DNA from: an uncultured Aquimarina sp.
GTDB taxonomy: Bacteria; Bacteroidota; Bacteroidia; Flavobacteriales; Flavobacteriaceae
Direction: 5' to 3'
Assembly: GCF_947496855.1 (NCBI RefSeq)
Contig: NZ_CANMED010000005.1
Coordinates: forward strand, 372,001 to 436,000
DNA length: 64,000 nucleotides
Under the pieces are notes generated by a model that saw only the letters and a program-made list of their open reading frames with translations, was not told the origin of the DNA and did not search any database. Made by a program: the position numbers and the translations under genes. This document shows, piece after piece, positions 1 through 9,224 of the stretch. Every line of letters begins with the position of its first letter. Positions within the stretch are counted from its first letter, which is position 1.

Positions 1-1
1 A

Positions 2-385
2 TACAATCTCCAAGGAAAATGCGAACGTATTAAAAACACCCCTTTTCCTAGACAATATGCATACTTTAGCACCGTTTTTACCTGGATTTTTGTTTTACTA
101 TTACCTTTTGGGTTATTAAATGTTTTTGAAAATGAACTTAGTGAAATGTCTCGGCATTTACAACCGTGGTTTATCTTTTTGATGATTCCATTGTCTGTTT
201 TGGTCTCCTGGATATTTACCACTATGGAAAAAATTGGTAGTAATAGTGAAGATCCTTTTGAAGGTAGAATTAATGACGTTCCGATGACCGCTTTATGCAA
301 AACTATTGAGATTGATCTTAGAGACATGTTAGATGAGAAAGACCTTCCTGAAAAAGAAAAACCAAAAGATAATATTTTGTATTAA
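2..385 (+). CDS. Bestrophin family (RFP-TM) channel protein, C-terminal part
   Basis: The reading frame is open from base 2 and ends in TAA, so the gene is cut by the window edge and only about 127 C-terminal residues are visible. Two hydrophobic stretches (around FTWIFVLLLPFGLLNVF and WFIFLMIPLSVLVSWIF) are followed by the motif DPFEGRINDVPMTALCKTIE, which is typical of the bacterial bestrophin-like family of inner-membrane anion channels. The first in-frame ATG (146) lies inside the second half of the conserved region and is not the true start. The stop overlaps the start of the next gene (TAATG), suggesting translational coupling with the YheT-like hydrolase. Family assignment is from motif recognition; the channel selectivity cannot be told from this fragment. 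Confidence 0.8.
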   Translation, partial: YNLQGKCERIKNTPFPRQYAYFSTVFTWIFVLLLPFGLLNVFENELSEMSRHLQPWFIFLMIPLSVLVSWIFTTMEKIGSNSEDPFEGRINDVPMTALCKTIEIDLRDMLDEKDLPEKEKPKDNILY

Positions 386-1341
386 TGCCTATAGTATCCT
401 CACAATATTCGCCACCATATATTTTTAAAAACGGCCATTTTTCTACCATATACCCCAATTTATTAAGAAAAATTAATGGAATAAATCAACAACGAGAACG
501 GATAGAGTTAGATGATGGTGATTTCATAGATATAGATTGGAGTTTTGGAGTCAATCCGGAATCATCAAAACGGGTTGCTGTATTGATTCATGGACTGGAA
601 GGTAATGCTCAACGACAATATATTATGGGATTAGCCAAACATCTAAATCATAATCATTGGGATGTAGCTGCAGTAAACCTTCGCAATTGTAGTGGAGAAG
701 TAAATCGATTATACAGATCTTACAATGCTGGGGTAAGCGATGACTTAGATTCCATTATTACACATATTATTGAAAAAAATTATGGTAGTATTTCTATTTG
801 CGGATTCAGTCTTGGAGGAAATATTGCACTAAAATATTTAGGAGAAAGAACAATTCCTTCTCAAGTTAAATCTGCTGTAGCTGTATCCGTTCCTTGCGAT
901 CTTTACGATTCTTTAACAGAAATCAATAAGCCCAAAAATTTTATATACCAACAACGTTTTATTAGAAGTTTAAAAGAAAAATTAAGAGAACGACAAGAGG
1001 TTTTTCCAGACAGAATTAGTAAATCAGACATTAGTTTGTGTAAATCTCTAATTGATATTGATGACCTATACACTAGCAAAGCGCATGGATATATTGATGC
1101 TATTGATTATTATACAAAATGCAGTAGTAAGCAGTTTTTAATGGGTATAGAGATACCTACACTTATCATAAATGCTAAAAATGATACTTTTCTGGGAAAT
1201 GCATGTTATCCTATTAAAGAAGCTAAAGAAAACTCTAATTTATTTTTAGAAACACCAAATTACGGAGGTCATGTTGGGTTTTATCTTCGCGGAGAAACTT
1301 ACTACAACGAACAGAAAACCGTAACATTTTTACAGAAATAG
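385..1341 (+). CDS. YheT-family alpha/beta hydrolase
   Basis: A 318-residue cytosolic alpha/beta hydrolase of the YheT/EMBL-AHD type. Visible features are the oxyanion-region motif HGLEG (about residues 69-73), the nucleophile elbow GFSLGGN with Ser142, an Asp in NAKNDTF and the C-terminal His in GGHVGF, giving a complete Ser-Asp-His set. Length fits the family (about 320). No signal peptide is seen. Its ATG overlaps the TAA of the bestrophin-like gene by one base, so the two are probably co-transcribed and coupled. The physiological substrate of YheT proteins is not well defined; a carboxylesterase activity on short acyl esters is the usual description. No terminator is obvious downstream. 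Confidence 0.85.
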   Translation: MPIVSSQYSPPYIFKNGHFSTIYPNLLRKINGINQQRERIELDDGDFIDIDWSFGVNPESSKRVAVLIHGLEGNAQRQYIMGLAKHLNHNHWDVAAVNLRNCSGEVNRLYRSYNAGVSDDLDSIITHIIEKNYGSISICGFSLGGNIALKYLGERTIPSQVKSAVAVSVPCDLYDSLTEINKPKNFIYQQRFIRSLKEKLRERQEVFPDRISKSDISLCKSLIDIDDLYTSKAHGYIDAIDYYTKCSSKQFLMGIEIPTLIINAKNDTFLGNACYPIKEAKENSNLFLETPNYGGHVGFYLRGETYYNEQKTVTFLQK

Positions 1342-1557
1342 TAAAAAATCATAACGTTTTTACCATATTTAGTAATAATAATCCTACATATTGAAATACG
1401 TGAAACAAACGTTAAGTCAATGTTAAGGTTTTGTGTGGTAAATTTCAGTCTTTTCGTCGAATTTTTTTTTTTAATTAGGAATATTTTAAGAGTTTTGGTC
1501 GTTTCCTTATAGAATCATCAAGGAAATTTAATAATAGCTAACTCAAACTCAATAAAA

Positions 1558-4500
1558 ATGAAAAAACGTTACAAAAACCTTACTGGGGTATTTGGCTTTA
1601 TGCCAAAAAGGTTTGGAAAACTACACACACTAGTTTTTTCCACAATGTTTCTCCTTTCTACTGCAGCATTTGCACAAACAGAAACAGCTAAATTAAAAAT
1701 TAGATCAGAGAGTAATATTTCTAAATTAAATCAGTTGCAGGCGCAAAATACCGAAAAAGCTGCACTATTGAAAAAAGAAGCAATACAGGCCGCTAAGCAA
1801 AACGGATGGCCAATTACGACAACACTAAAAGACGGAAGTTTTGTAGAATTACAAAGACTAGCAGAAGATGGAAGTGCTATTTATTATGCTACAAGTAATG
1901 TTGCTGCAGCTAGATCTACAAGAGCAAATCATCTTAATATCGGAGGATCTCTTGGCCTTAACTTAGATGGTCAAAACATGACTGCCTATGTATGGGATGG
2001 TGGTCACGCGAGAGCATCTCACCAAGAATATGATGGTACTGGCGGTAACAATCGTGTAACTATTCAGGATACTTCTACAGAAGGAGGTCTACAACTTAAC
2101 TTTCACGCTGCTCACGTAACTGGAACTATTATGGCTTCTGGTGTACAAGCGAATGCGAAAGGAATGGCTCCACAAGCAAAAGTAAATGGGTATATGTGGA
2201 ACAACGATGTTGCTGAAGCTACTGCTGCCGCTGCAAACGGAATGCTTCTTTCTAACCACTCATATGGTTTTAGAAGTGATTTAGTTCCTGATCAGTATTT
2301 CGGAGCTTATATCGATGAATCAGAAGCTTGGGATGAAGTAATGTTTAACGCACCTTATTATCTTATGGTAGTTGCTGCTGGTAACGATGGTAACCAAAAT
2401 AGTTATAATGGCTCTCCACTTGGAGGAAATTCTTCTTATGATAAATTAACCGGACACTCAACTTCAAAAAACAATATGGTTGTTGCCAATGCTCAGGATG
2501 CAAGTATAAATGCAGATGGCTCTTTGAGTAGTGTTTCAATTAACAGTTCTAGTAGTGAAGGACCTACTGATGATTTTAGAATCAAACCAGATATCACTGG
2601 TAATGGTACAAGTGTATATTCAACCTATGAAAGTAGCGACACTGCATACGCTAGTATTACTGGAACCTCAATGGCATCGCCAAATGTAACTGGTTCTTTA
2701 TTACTATTACAACAGCACTATAATAACTTAAACGGAAGTTTTATGAGAGCTGCAACCTTGAAAGGGTTAGCACTGCATACTGCAGATGATGCAGGACCTT
2801 CTGGCCCTGATGCTGTATACGGATGGGGATTAATGAATTCTAAAGTTGCTGCGGAAACTATCTCTGTAAACGGAAATGAAAGTAAAATTGAAGAATTAAC
2901 TTTAAATAGTGGTCAAACATATTCGATCACAGTTGATTCCGACGGAAATAGTCCATTAATGGCATCTATCTCTTGGACAGATCGTGCGGGTACTGCAACA
3001 ACTGCTACCAATTCTAATACTGCTATGTTAGTAAACGATCTAGATATTAGAGTTACTAAAAACTCTACAACCTACAGTCCTTACCGATTAACAGGAGTAA
3101 CAACAAATGGAACTGGTGATAACACTGTAGATCCATACGAAAGAATCGATGTAGCTAATGCTTCTGGTTCTTATACAATTACAGTTACTAACAAAGGATC
3201 TCTAGTTGGAGGAAGTCAAAATTTCTCTCTTATAGTTACTGGATTGACCGGAACACCTGTTGTTTGTAATGCTACCGTTCCTGCGGGAATAGGATCCTCT
3301 AATGTAGGTTCGGATACTGCGACAATTAACTGGACTGCAGTTCCTGGAGCATCTTTTGATGTAAGATATCGTCAAACAGGTACTTCAACTTGGACTACTC
3401 AAGCTGGTGGTGGAACTTCTTACGTAATTTCTGGTTTAGCTGCTACTACTTCGTATGAAGCACAAGTAAGAAGTAATTGTTCTGATGGATCAACTTCTTC
3501 TTATAGCACATCAACAACCTTTACTACTACAGAAGTTCAATTAAATTATTGTGCATCTAATGGTAACAGCGTAGCTGATGAACATATTGGTAATGTTCAA
3601 TTAGGAACAATCAACAATGTATCTGGTGCTGGAAGTGGTGGTTATACAGACTTCACTTCTATTTCTACATCAATTGCAAAAGGAAGTTCAAATACAATTA
3701 CTGTAACTCCAACTTGGAGTGGCACAACTTACAATGAAGGATACAGCGTATGGATCGATTATAACCAAAATGGTGTATTTACAGATTCTGGAGAACAAGT
3801 ATGGACTCAGGCTGCTACACAAACTACACCTGTTAGTGGAACTTTTACAGTTCCATCTAGTGCTGTAAATGGGGATACAAGAATGCGAGTTTCTATGAAG
3901 TACAATGGAGTACCAAGTTCTTGTGAATCTTTTGATTATGGCGAAGTAGAAGATTATACTATTATAATAGGAGCTTCGCAAGGGGATATACAAGCACCAA
4001 CAGCACCTGCTGGATTAGCTGCATCTAATGTTGCAGAAACTACTTTAACTTTATCTTGGACAGCTGCTACTGATAATGTGGGAGTAACGGCATATGATGT
4101 CTATCAAGGAAGTACAATCTTAGGAGAAGTTACTAGTACAACAGCTAATGTTACTGGATTAACTGCAGATACTGCATACCAGTTTAGTGTAAAAGCAAAA
4201 GACGCAGCTGGAAACGAATCTGCATTTAGTAATACTGTTGATATTACTACAACTGGTGGATCTACTGGTGGTGGATGTGCCTCAGGTATTTCTTCTTTTC
4301 CTTATAATGAAGGATTTGAAAATACACTTGGATCGTGGACGCAATCTACCGCTGATGATATTAATTGGTTAGTTGATGCTAGTGGAACACCTTCTGGTAC
4401 TACAGGACCATCTTCTGCAACGCAAGGCACATATTATATTTTTGTAGAAGCCTCTGGTAATGGAACTGGGTATCCTAACAAACAAGCAATATTAAACTCT

Positions 4501-5196
4501 CCTTGTTTTGACTTATCTGGTCTTTCTGAAGCAAGTTTCTCTTTTAGTTACCATATGTACGGAGCTGCAGATATGGGAAGTATCGCAGTAGATGCTAGTA
4601 CTGATAATGGAGCAACTTGGACAAATCTATGGAGCGAAACGGGTAATCAAGGAAACTCTTGGTTAGATGCTAGTATTGATCTTTCTGCTTATGCTGGTGG
4701 AAGTGTTCAATTACGATTTAACAGAATTACTGGATCTACTTGGCAGGCTGATATTGCAATAGATAATGTATCATTAACCAACACATCTGGTGGTGGTGGA
4801 TCTACAGATATCTGTGATGGAGTTTCGGAATGGAATAGCTCTCAATCATACCAAACAGGTGATAGAGTTACATATCAAGGAAGTCTATACGAAAGAACAG
4901 CTACAGGATGGATTAATTTAGGAGTTTGTGGAACTACAACATCATTTACTACAACATCTGATGATCCTCTAGGCCCACCGACTCAGCTATTATCTGTATA
5001 CCCTAATCCATTAGAAGGAGCAATTCTTAATGTAAATGTTCGAAATACAGCAACAAAAGAATTTTCAATTCATAATATATTAGGCCAAATAGTTCTTAAA
5101 GGGACTTTCTCTAACACTATAAATGTTCAAGCATTAGAAGCTGGCGTATATATGTTAAAAGTAAATGAGGAAATGGTTCGTTTCATAAAAAAATAA
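1558..5196 (+). CDS. Secreted S8 subtilase with Fn3, GEVED, MAM-like and chitin-binding-like modules and T9SS tail
   Basis: A 1212-residue multidomain exoprotease. The N terminus has a basic region, a hydrophobic core and AFAQ, a likely signal-peptidase site near residue 40. A Kp43-like subtilase domain follows (about 120-435) with Asp147 (YVWDGG), His183 (NFHAAHVTG), oxyanion Asn276 (AAGNDG) and Ser371 (GTSMASP). Then come a P-domain-like beta sandwich (about 440-565), fibronectin type III (about 570-660), a GEVED domain ending GEVEDYTI (about 665-805), a second Fn3 (about 812-902), a MAM-like jelly roll starting FPYNEGFE (about 910-1078), a short CBM5/12-like module with WNSSQSYQTGDRVTYQG (about 1085-1125), and a C-terminal sorting domain starting YPNP. 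Known biology: such tails direct export by the type IX system. It is monocistronic, with a strong terminator downstream. Expected role is degradation of extracellular protein, perhaps bound to polysaccharide. Confidence 0.93.
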   Translation: MKKRYKNLTGVFGFMPKRFGKLHTLVFSTMFLLSTAAFAQTETAKLKIRSESNISKLNQLQAQNTEKAALLKKEAIQAAKQNGWPITTTLKDGSFVELQRLAEDGSAIYYATSNVAAARSTRANHLNIGGSLGLNLDGQNMTAYVWDGGHARASHQEYDGTGGNNRVTIQDTSTEGGLQLNFHAAHVTGTIMASGVQANAKGMAPQAKVNGYMWNNDVAEATAAAANGMLLSNHSYGFRSDLVPDQYFGAYIDESEAWDEVMFNAPYYLMVVAAGNDGNQNSYNGSPLGGNSSYDKLTGHSTSKNNMVVANAQDASINADGSLSSVSINSSSSEGPTDDFRIKPDITGNGTSVYSTYESSDTAYASITGTSMASPNVTGSLLLLQQHYNNLNGSFMRAATLKGLALHTADDAGPSGPDAVYGWGLMNSKVAAETISVNGNESKIEELTLNSGQTYSITVDSDGNSPLMASISWTDRAGTATTATNSNTAMLVNDLDIRVTKNSTTYSPYRLTGVTTNGTGDNTVDPYERIDVANASGSYTITVTNKGSLVGGSQNFSLIVTGLTGTPVVCNATVPAGIGSSNVGSDTATINWTAVPGASFDVRYRQTGTSTWTTQAGGGTSYVISGLAATTSYEAQVRSNCSDGSTSSYSTSTTFTTTEVQLNYCASNGNSVADEHIGNVQLGTINNVSGAGSGGYTDFTSISTSIAKGSSNTITVTPTWSGTTYNEGYSVWIDYNQNGVFTDSGEQVWTQAATQTTPVSGTFTVPSSAVNGDTRMRVSMKYNGVPSSCESFDYGEVEDYTIIIGASQGDIQAPTAPAGLAASNVAETTLTLSWTAATDNVGVTAYDVYQGSTILGEVTSTTANVTGLTADTAYQFSVKAKDAAGNESAFSNTVDITTTGGSTGGGCASGISSFPYNEGFENTLGSWTQSTADDINWLVDASGTPSGTTGPSSATQGTYYIFVEASGNGTGYPNKQAILNSPCFDLSGLSEASFSFSYHMYGAADMGSIAVDASTDNGATWTNLWSETGNQGNSWLDASIDLSAYAGGSVQLRFNRITGSTWQADIAIDNVSLTNTSGGGGSTDICDGVSEWNSSQSYQTGDRVTYQGSLYERTATGWINLGVCGTTTSFTTTSDDPLGPPTQLLSVYPNPLEGAILNVNVRNTATKEFSIHNILGQIVLKGTFSNTINVQALEAGVYMLKVNEEMVRFIKK

Positions 5197-5229
5197 AAAT
5201 TATAGATCGATAACCTTAATTTTTAACAA

Positions 5230-5260
5230 AGCCCTGAAGCAAAATGTTTCAGGGCTTTTT
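5230..5260 (+). terminator. Rho-independent terminator after the S8 peptidase gene
   Basis: A 9-bp stem AGCCCTGAA / TTCAGGGCT with an 8-9 base loop is followed directly by a T run, 33 bases after the peptidase stop codon. Confidence 0.9.
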
Positions 5261-5300
5261 GTATACTTGTTATTTATAAACTAGCTTATTCTAATGTTCA

Positions 5301-5810
5301 ATGAAATACTTCAAAACTGACAGACTTCTATTAAAACCTGCTACCATAGAGGATGCAACATTTTATCTTGAACTCCTTAATTCTCCAAAATGGCTACAAA
5401 ATATTGGAGATCGAGACGTGAAATCCGTAGGAGATGCAGAACGTTATATCACAGAAAAGATGACACCTCAACTAGAACGATTAGGATACTCTAATTATAC
5501 CGTAATCCGTAAGTCAGATAAAGTAAAATTAGGTTGTTGCGGTTTATATGATAGAGATGGAATTGAAGGAGTAGATATTGGTTTTGCTTTTTTGCCTGAA
5601 TACGAAGGAAAAGGATATGCTTTTGAAAGTGCACTAAAAATAAAAGAAGTTGGGGTTGCAGAGTTTGGCATCGAAAAGATAAGTGCGATCACCATACCAG
5701 AAAATAAGTCTTCACAAAGACTATTGGAAAAATTAGATTTTACGTTTATCAAAATCATTAATATCCCTAATGATGATGAAGACCTTATGTTATATGAGTA
5801 TCATATTTAG
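5301..5810 (+). CDS. GNAT family N-acetyltransferase (RimJ/RimL type)
   Basis: A 169-residue protein beginning with TDRLLLKP, the usual first strand of Acetyltransf_3 proteins, and carrying the acetyl-CoA pyrophosphate-loop region LPEYEGKGYAFES (about residues 97-109), followed by the ENKSSQRLLEKLDF block seen near the C terminus of RimJ-like enzymes. It is expected to transfer acetyl from acetyl-CoA to an amine of an unknown acceptor in the cytoplasm. It is a stand-alone gene behind the terminator of the peptidase. Full length for the family; the substrate cannot be predicted. Confidence 0.88.
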   Translation: MKYFKTDRLLLKPATIEDATFYLELLNSPKWLQNIGDRDVKSVGDAERYITEKMTPQLERLGYSNYTVIRKSDKVKLGCCGLYDRDGIEGVDIGFAFLPEYEGKGYAFESALKIKEVGVAEFGIEKISAITIPENKSSQRLLEKLDFTFIKIINIPNDDEDLMLYEYHI

Positions 5811-6286
5811 ACAAAAAAATTCAGGCTATAGATGTTTTTTATATAAATATAAATGTTCAAGACCAGTTTGTAAACGTTCATCAAAAAAAAAAGCACTTCG
5901 TTTCTATCATATATACATTGTAGTATCAATTAAATCTAATACTATGAATACTCTTATAACAGATAATTTGTCAAAAACACACCCAAATATTTCTATTTAA
6001 ATTTATAACGGAACGGAAAATATCTCAATACCCATAACATTAAAACGAAGAAAAATTGTATCTGAATTAGGCTTCTGGTTGAAAATTTACTTGTCTTCGA
6101 TACTATTTTCTATCGAAAATCACTCTGACTCATATAAACTTTCTTAAATCGAACTAACTGGACTAGTAGTTTCAAAAATAATGAACATATAAAATAACTA
6201 ATTACATCCCGCTCAATGCTCTTAATTGATTAACAAGTTCAACTAAATCTAATTAAGAATCACCCAATATTCATATAAGAAAGATT
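5811..6286. other. Gene-poor AT-rich stretch, possibly decayed coding DNA
   Basis: No supportable complete gene. From 5944 a frame opens with ATG, runs 18 codons to a TAA (5998-6000) and then stays open in the same frame for another 48 codons to 6147. Together with the LytTR fragment just downstream this might be the remnant of a degraded regulator gene, but the sequence is so AT-rich that the open frame may be chance. Confidence 0.3.
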
Positions 6287-6451
6287 ATGACACATCAAAC
6301 TCTTTCTTCAATAGAAGAATTACTTCCTAAAGACCTAATCATGAAAGCACACAAATCTTTTATTATTTCGAAAAATAAAATCTTATTAATAGAGGGGAAT
6401 CTTATTCAAATTAATGAGCATAAAATACCTATAGGTAAAAAGTATCGTTAA
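6287..6451 (+). pseudogene. Truncated LytTR DNA-binding domain fragment
   Basis: A 54-codon frame whose product closely follows the C-terminal half of a LytTR domain: SSIEELLPKDLIMKAHKSF, then IISKNKILLIEGN, then HKIPIGKKYR. These match the pattern L..LE..LP...F.R.H+S+I+...I..+.GN...+....+PIG..Y of LytTR response regulators. A complete LytTR domain needs about 100 residues and normally follows a receiver domain; here an in-frame stop lies only 11 codons upstream of the ATG and the protein ends right after the PIG-Y motif. I infer a remnant of a lost response regulator. A functional mini-protein is possible but less likely. A complete LytTR regulator exists elsewhere in the window (53960-54718). 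Confidence 0.6.
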
Positions 6452-6490
6452 AAGGTACATTGATTAATTTCTTAATTTGAAGACACTGTT

Positions 6491-6534
6491 TATTTAAACA
6501 AAAAACCTGTTAAGCTCAATAGACTAACAGGTTT
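6491..6534 (-). terminator. Intrinsic terminator-like hairpin, minus orientation
   Basis: Perfect 10-bp stem AAACCTGTTA (6503-6512) / TAACAGGTTT (6525-6534) with a 12-base loop. Read on the minus strand it is followed by a T-rich run, so it could stop transcription coming from the CoA-transferase operon about 520 bases away. On the plus strand the T run is poor. Confidence 0.5.
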
Positions 6535-7054
6535 ATTCATCGCGACTTGGGGAGTTACGATTAATTAACAACAAAAAATCACAAAACAAAAATTATCTTT
6601 TTTGTTAAAACAAAAATACTTTTTTTGCTAAATACATACAGTTAGAAATCAACTCGATCGTAGGCTTAACTGATTTCTGTAGACGATTTATACGTTTTTT
6701 CATAATAGGGCAAAGTGTGAGGGTTAAAACTTAATTAATATTTTAAAAAGAGAACAATTAAAAAACCGTACTTCTTTATAGGGACTGCTAATATGCAAAT
6801 TATTTTTGGAAACAACGTTTAAACACCATTAAAATCGATAAAATACTCAAAATTTTAACATTTAAGGTGATTTCTGTAGTGTTTGTAGGTTGAAGCAAAG
6901 GTTTAAGTAAGTAAAAACAGTAGTTTAAAAGTAGTCTTTTTCTTACTTTATGAGTAATTATGATGCCTTTTTTATGATAACGTTTCCTTTTCTAATTTAT
7001 TATTCGTCGTAGTTGATTTAATAATCGTTTACCTTGATGTAGAATTTGATTAAA
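6535..7054. other. Intergenic region without recognisable genes
   Basis: About 520 bases, very AT-rich, between the hairpin at 6503 and the scoB stop codon. I see no supportable reading frame, RNA gene or repeat. Confidence 0.5.
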
Positions 7055-7711
7055 TCAATCTAAAACCATTTCAGGTACATTTCCATCAATAATCAGCCTT
7101 CCTTCGGTTGCATTTTTAATATCCTCTACACTCACTCCTGGAGCTCTTTCTAACAACTTAAATCCATCATCAGTAATTTCCAAAACCGCCATGTTAGTAA
7201 CCACCTTCTTAACGCACGCTACACCAGTTAATGGTAGGGAACATTTTTTAAGAAGTTTAGATGCTCCTTCTCTATTGGTATGCATCATGGCTACTATAAT
7301 ATTTTCTGCACTAGCAACGAGGTCCATAGCACCACCCATTCCTTTCACCATTTTTCCTGGAATTTTCCAATTTGCAATATCACCTTTCTCAGAAACTTCC
7401 ATAGCCCCTAAAATGGTTAAATCTACATGCTGACCACGTATCATATTAAAACTCATAGCAGAATCAAAAAAAGAAGCGCCTGGCATGGTAGTAATTGTCT
7501 GCTTACCAGCGTTAATGATATCAGCATCCTCTTCTCCTTCAAAAGGAAATGGTCCCATACCCAATACACCATTCTCACTCTGAAACTCCACTTCTATTCC
7601 GTTAGGGATGTAATTTGCAACCAATGTAGGGATACCAATCCCTAGGTTGACAAAATATCCATCATCTAGCTCTTTAGCTATTCGTTTTGCTATTCCATTT
7701 TTATCAAGCAT
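7055..7711 (-). CDS. scoB: 3-oxoacid CoA-transferase subunit B
   Basis: A 218-residue beta subunit of a family I CoA-transferase (succinyl-CoA:3-ketoacid type). The catalytic glutamate motif is clear: QSENGVLGMGP with Glu46, the residue that forms the enzyme-CoA thioester. NLGIGIPTLVANY and GAMDLVASAENIIVAMMHT are family hallmarks. It would activate acetoacetate with succinyl-CoA, feeding ketone-body or short-chain acid catabolism. Read from the minus strand the order is scoA, peroxiredoxin, scoB, with gaps of 37 and 27 bases, so the three are probably one transcript. Closely related acetate- or butyrate-specific transferases share the motif, so the exact substrate is inferred. Confidence 0.92.
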   Translation of the reverse strand: MLDKNGIAKRIAKELDDGYFVNLGIGIPTLVANYIPNGIEVEFQSENGVLGMGPFPFEGEEDADIINAGKQTITTMPGASFFDSAMSFNMIRGQHVDLTILGAMEVSEKGDIANWKIPGKMVKGMGGAMDLVASAENIIVAMMHTNREGASKLLKKCSLPLTGVACVKKVVTNMAVLEITDDGFKLLERAPGVSVEDIKNATEGRLIIDGNVPEMVLD

Positions 7712-7738
7712 ATTTATTTTCTTCTAATTTTATAAGAA

Positions 7739-8380
7739 TTAATTCCCATTAGGTTGCGGAGTCATTCTTAAGTAGGGTTTGATCTCTGTATGTCCCTTAG
7801 GAAACAATACAGGTATTTCTTCATTACTTACCGAAGGAGATATTACACAATCTTCTCCTTGATTCCAGTTAGCAGGAGTAGCCACCTTATGATATGCCGT
7901 TAATTGTAACGAATCTACAACTCTTAACAACTCATCAAAATTTCGTCCAGTAGATGCTGGATATGTAACCGTCAATTTTATTTTCTTATCCGGTCCAATT
8001 ACAAAAACAGAACGAACCGTCAGTTGGCTATCAGCTTTAGGATGGATCATATCATATAATTCGGACACTTTTCTATCTTCATCAGCAATAATGGGAAAAT
8101 TGACCGTTGTATCTTGAGTTTCATTAATATCTTTAATCCATCCACGATGTGATTCTAACCCATCAACACTCAATGCGGCAACCTTTACATTTCGCTTGTC
8201 AAATTCCTCGGTATACTTTGCTACCGTTCCTAGTTCTGTTGTACAGACAGGCGTATAATCTGCGGGGTGTGAAAACAAAATCCCCCAACTATCTCCCATC
8301 CAATTATGAAAATCAATTTCTCCTTCTGTTGTTTGTGCTTTGAAGTTTGGTGCTTCATCTCCCAATCGTAATACTGCCAT
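7739..8380 (-). CDS. 1-Cys type peroxiredoxin (Prx6 family)
   Basis: A 213-residue thiol peroxidase that reduces peroxides in the cytosol. The peroxidatic Cys46 sits in PADYTPVCTTELG (P..DYTPVC). The protein has the long C-terminal arm of the Prx6/AhpE-like branch (about 210-220 residues) with the PANW and GEDCVISPSVS motifs. A second Cys lies in GEDCVI, and its role as a resolving residue is not certain. Conserved Arg in QLTVRSVFVIGP fits the active-site Arg. The gene lies between the two CoA-transferase subunit genes in the same direction, which is unusual because scoA and scoB are normally adjacent. Confidence 0.93.
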   Translation of the reverse strand: MAVLRLGDEAPNFKAQTTEGEIDFHNWMGDSWGILFSHPADYTPVCTTELGTVAKYTEEFDKRNVKVAALSVDGLESHRGWIKDINETQDTTVNFPIIADEDRKVSELYDMIHPKADSQLTVRSVFVIGPDKKIKLTVTYPASTGRNFDELLRVVDSLQLTAYHKVATPANWNQGEDCVISPSVSNEEIPVLFPKGHTEIKPYLRMTPQPNGN

Positions 8381-8417
8381 GATGTTTGTATTTTAAGTTT
8401 TAAAAGTTTTCTGTCGC

Positions 8418-9125
8418 TTATTCTTGTTCTTTCTTCCGAACGGTTCGTTGTTCTATTCTTTTCTCATATCTTTCCCCCTTAAAAATCCTTTGCACAAAAA
8501 TCCCTGGAATATGCACGTGATCCGGATCTAAGGTTCCAGCAGGAACTAATTCTTCTACTTCTGCTACTGTAATTTTTGCAGCTCCACACATACAAGGATT
8601 AAAATTTCTGGCCGTACCTTTAAAAATTAAGTTTCCTGCTTCATCTCCTTTCCAAGCCTTTACAAAAGCAAAATCTGCATCAAAAGCTTTTTCCAATATA
8701 TACATCTTGCCATTAAACTCTCTGGTCTCTTTTCCTTCAGCTACTTCGGTACCATAACCTGCTGGTGTATAAAATGCAGGGAAGCCTCCTTGAGCCGCCT
8801 TACATCGCTCCGCCAAAGTACCTTGTGGAATAAGTTCCACATCCAGTTCTCCACTTAACATCTGACGCTCAAATTCATCATTTTCGCCTACATAAGAAGA
8901 AACCATTTTTTTAATCTGTTTTTGCTGAAGTAATAGTCCTAATCCGAAATCATCAACACCCGCATTATTAGAAATACAGGTCAATCCTTTTATATTTTTC
9001 TTTACTAATTCTGCAATAGAATTTTCTGGTATTCCGCAAAGCCCAAAACCTCCAAGCATAAAAGTCATGTTGTCTTTTACGCCTTCTGTAGCTTCAACAA
9101 CTCCACCCACTGTTTTACGAATCAT
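8418..9125 (-). CDS. scoA: 3-oxoacid CoA-transferase subunit A
   Basis: Alpha subunit of the same CoA-transferase as scoB. The glycine-rich N-terminal block [13 protein letters not shown] and [15 protein letters not shown] are characteristic of the subunit A family; [14 protein letters not shown] is also typical. I chose the ATG at 9125 (product starts [12 protein letters not shown], 235 residues); a TTG three codons upstream (9134) would give a slightly longer product but has no support. First gene of the probable scoA - peroxiredoxin - scoB transcript. It needs subunit B for activity, so the interruption of the pair by the peroxiredoxin gene should not prevent function as long as all are co-expressed. 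Confidence 0.92.
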   Translation of the reverse strand: MIRKTVGGVVEATEGVKDNMTFMLGGFGLCGIPENSIAELVKKNIKGLTCISNNAGVDDFGLGLLLQQKQIKKMVSSYVGENDEFERQMLSGELDVELIPQGTLAERCKAAQGGFPAFYTPAGYGTEVAEGKETREFNGKMYILEKAFDADFAFVKAWKGDEAGNLIFKGTARNFNPCMCGAAKITVAEVEELVPAGTLDPDHVHIPGIFVQRIFKGERYEKRIEQRTVRKKEQE

Positions 9126-9224
9126 AGTGTTCAATTTTAGCAGATTAAAAGTACTAAAAAAATAGTACTAAAACGTTTGAACACTTATAGTTTTAGAAAT
9201 ATTTAATGATATTTATATAAGATA

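Noticed and set aside
3688..3993. 101-codon open frame on the minus strand
   Set aside because: It lies entirely inside the S8 peptidase gene on the opposite strand, has no motif and no start context; it is a shadow of the Thr/Ser-rich coding sequence.
5770..6000. 76-codon frame overlapping the end of the acetyltransferase gene
   Set aside because: It overlaps the acetyltransferase by 41 bases in another frame, has no homology that I recognise and reads through an AT-rich gap.
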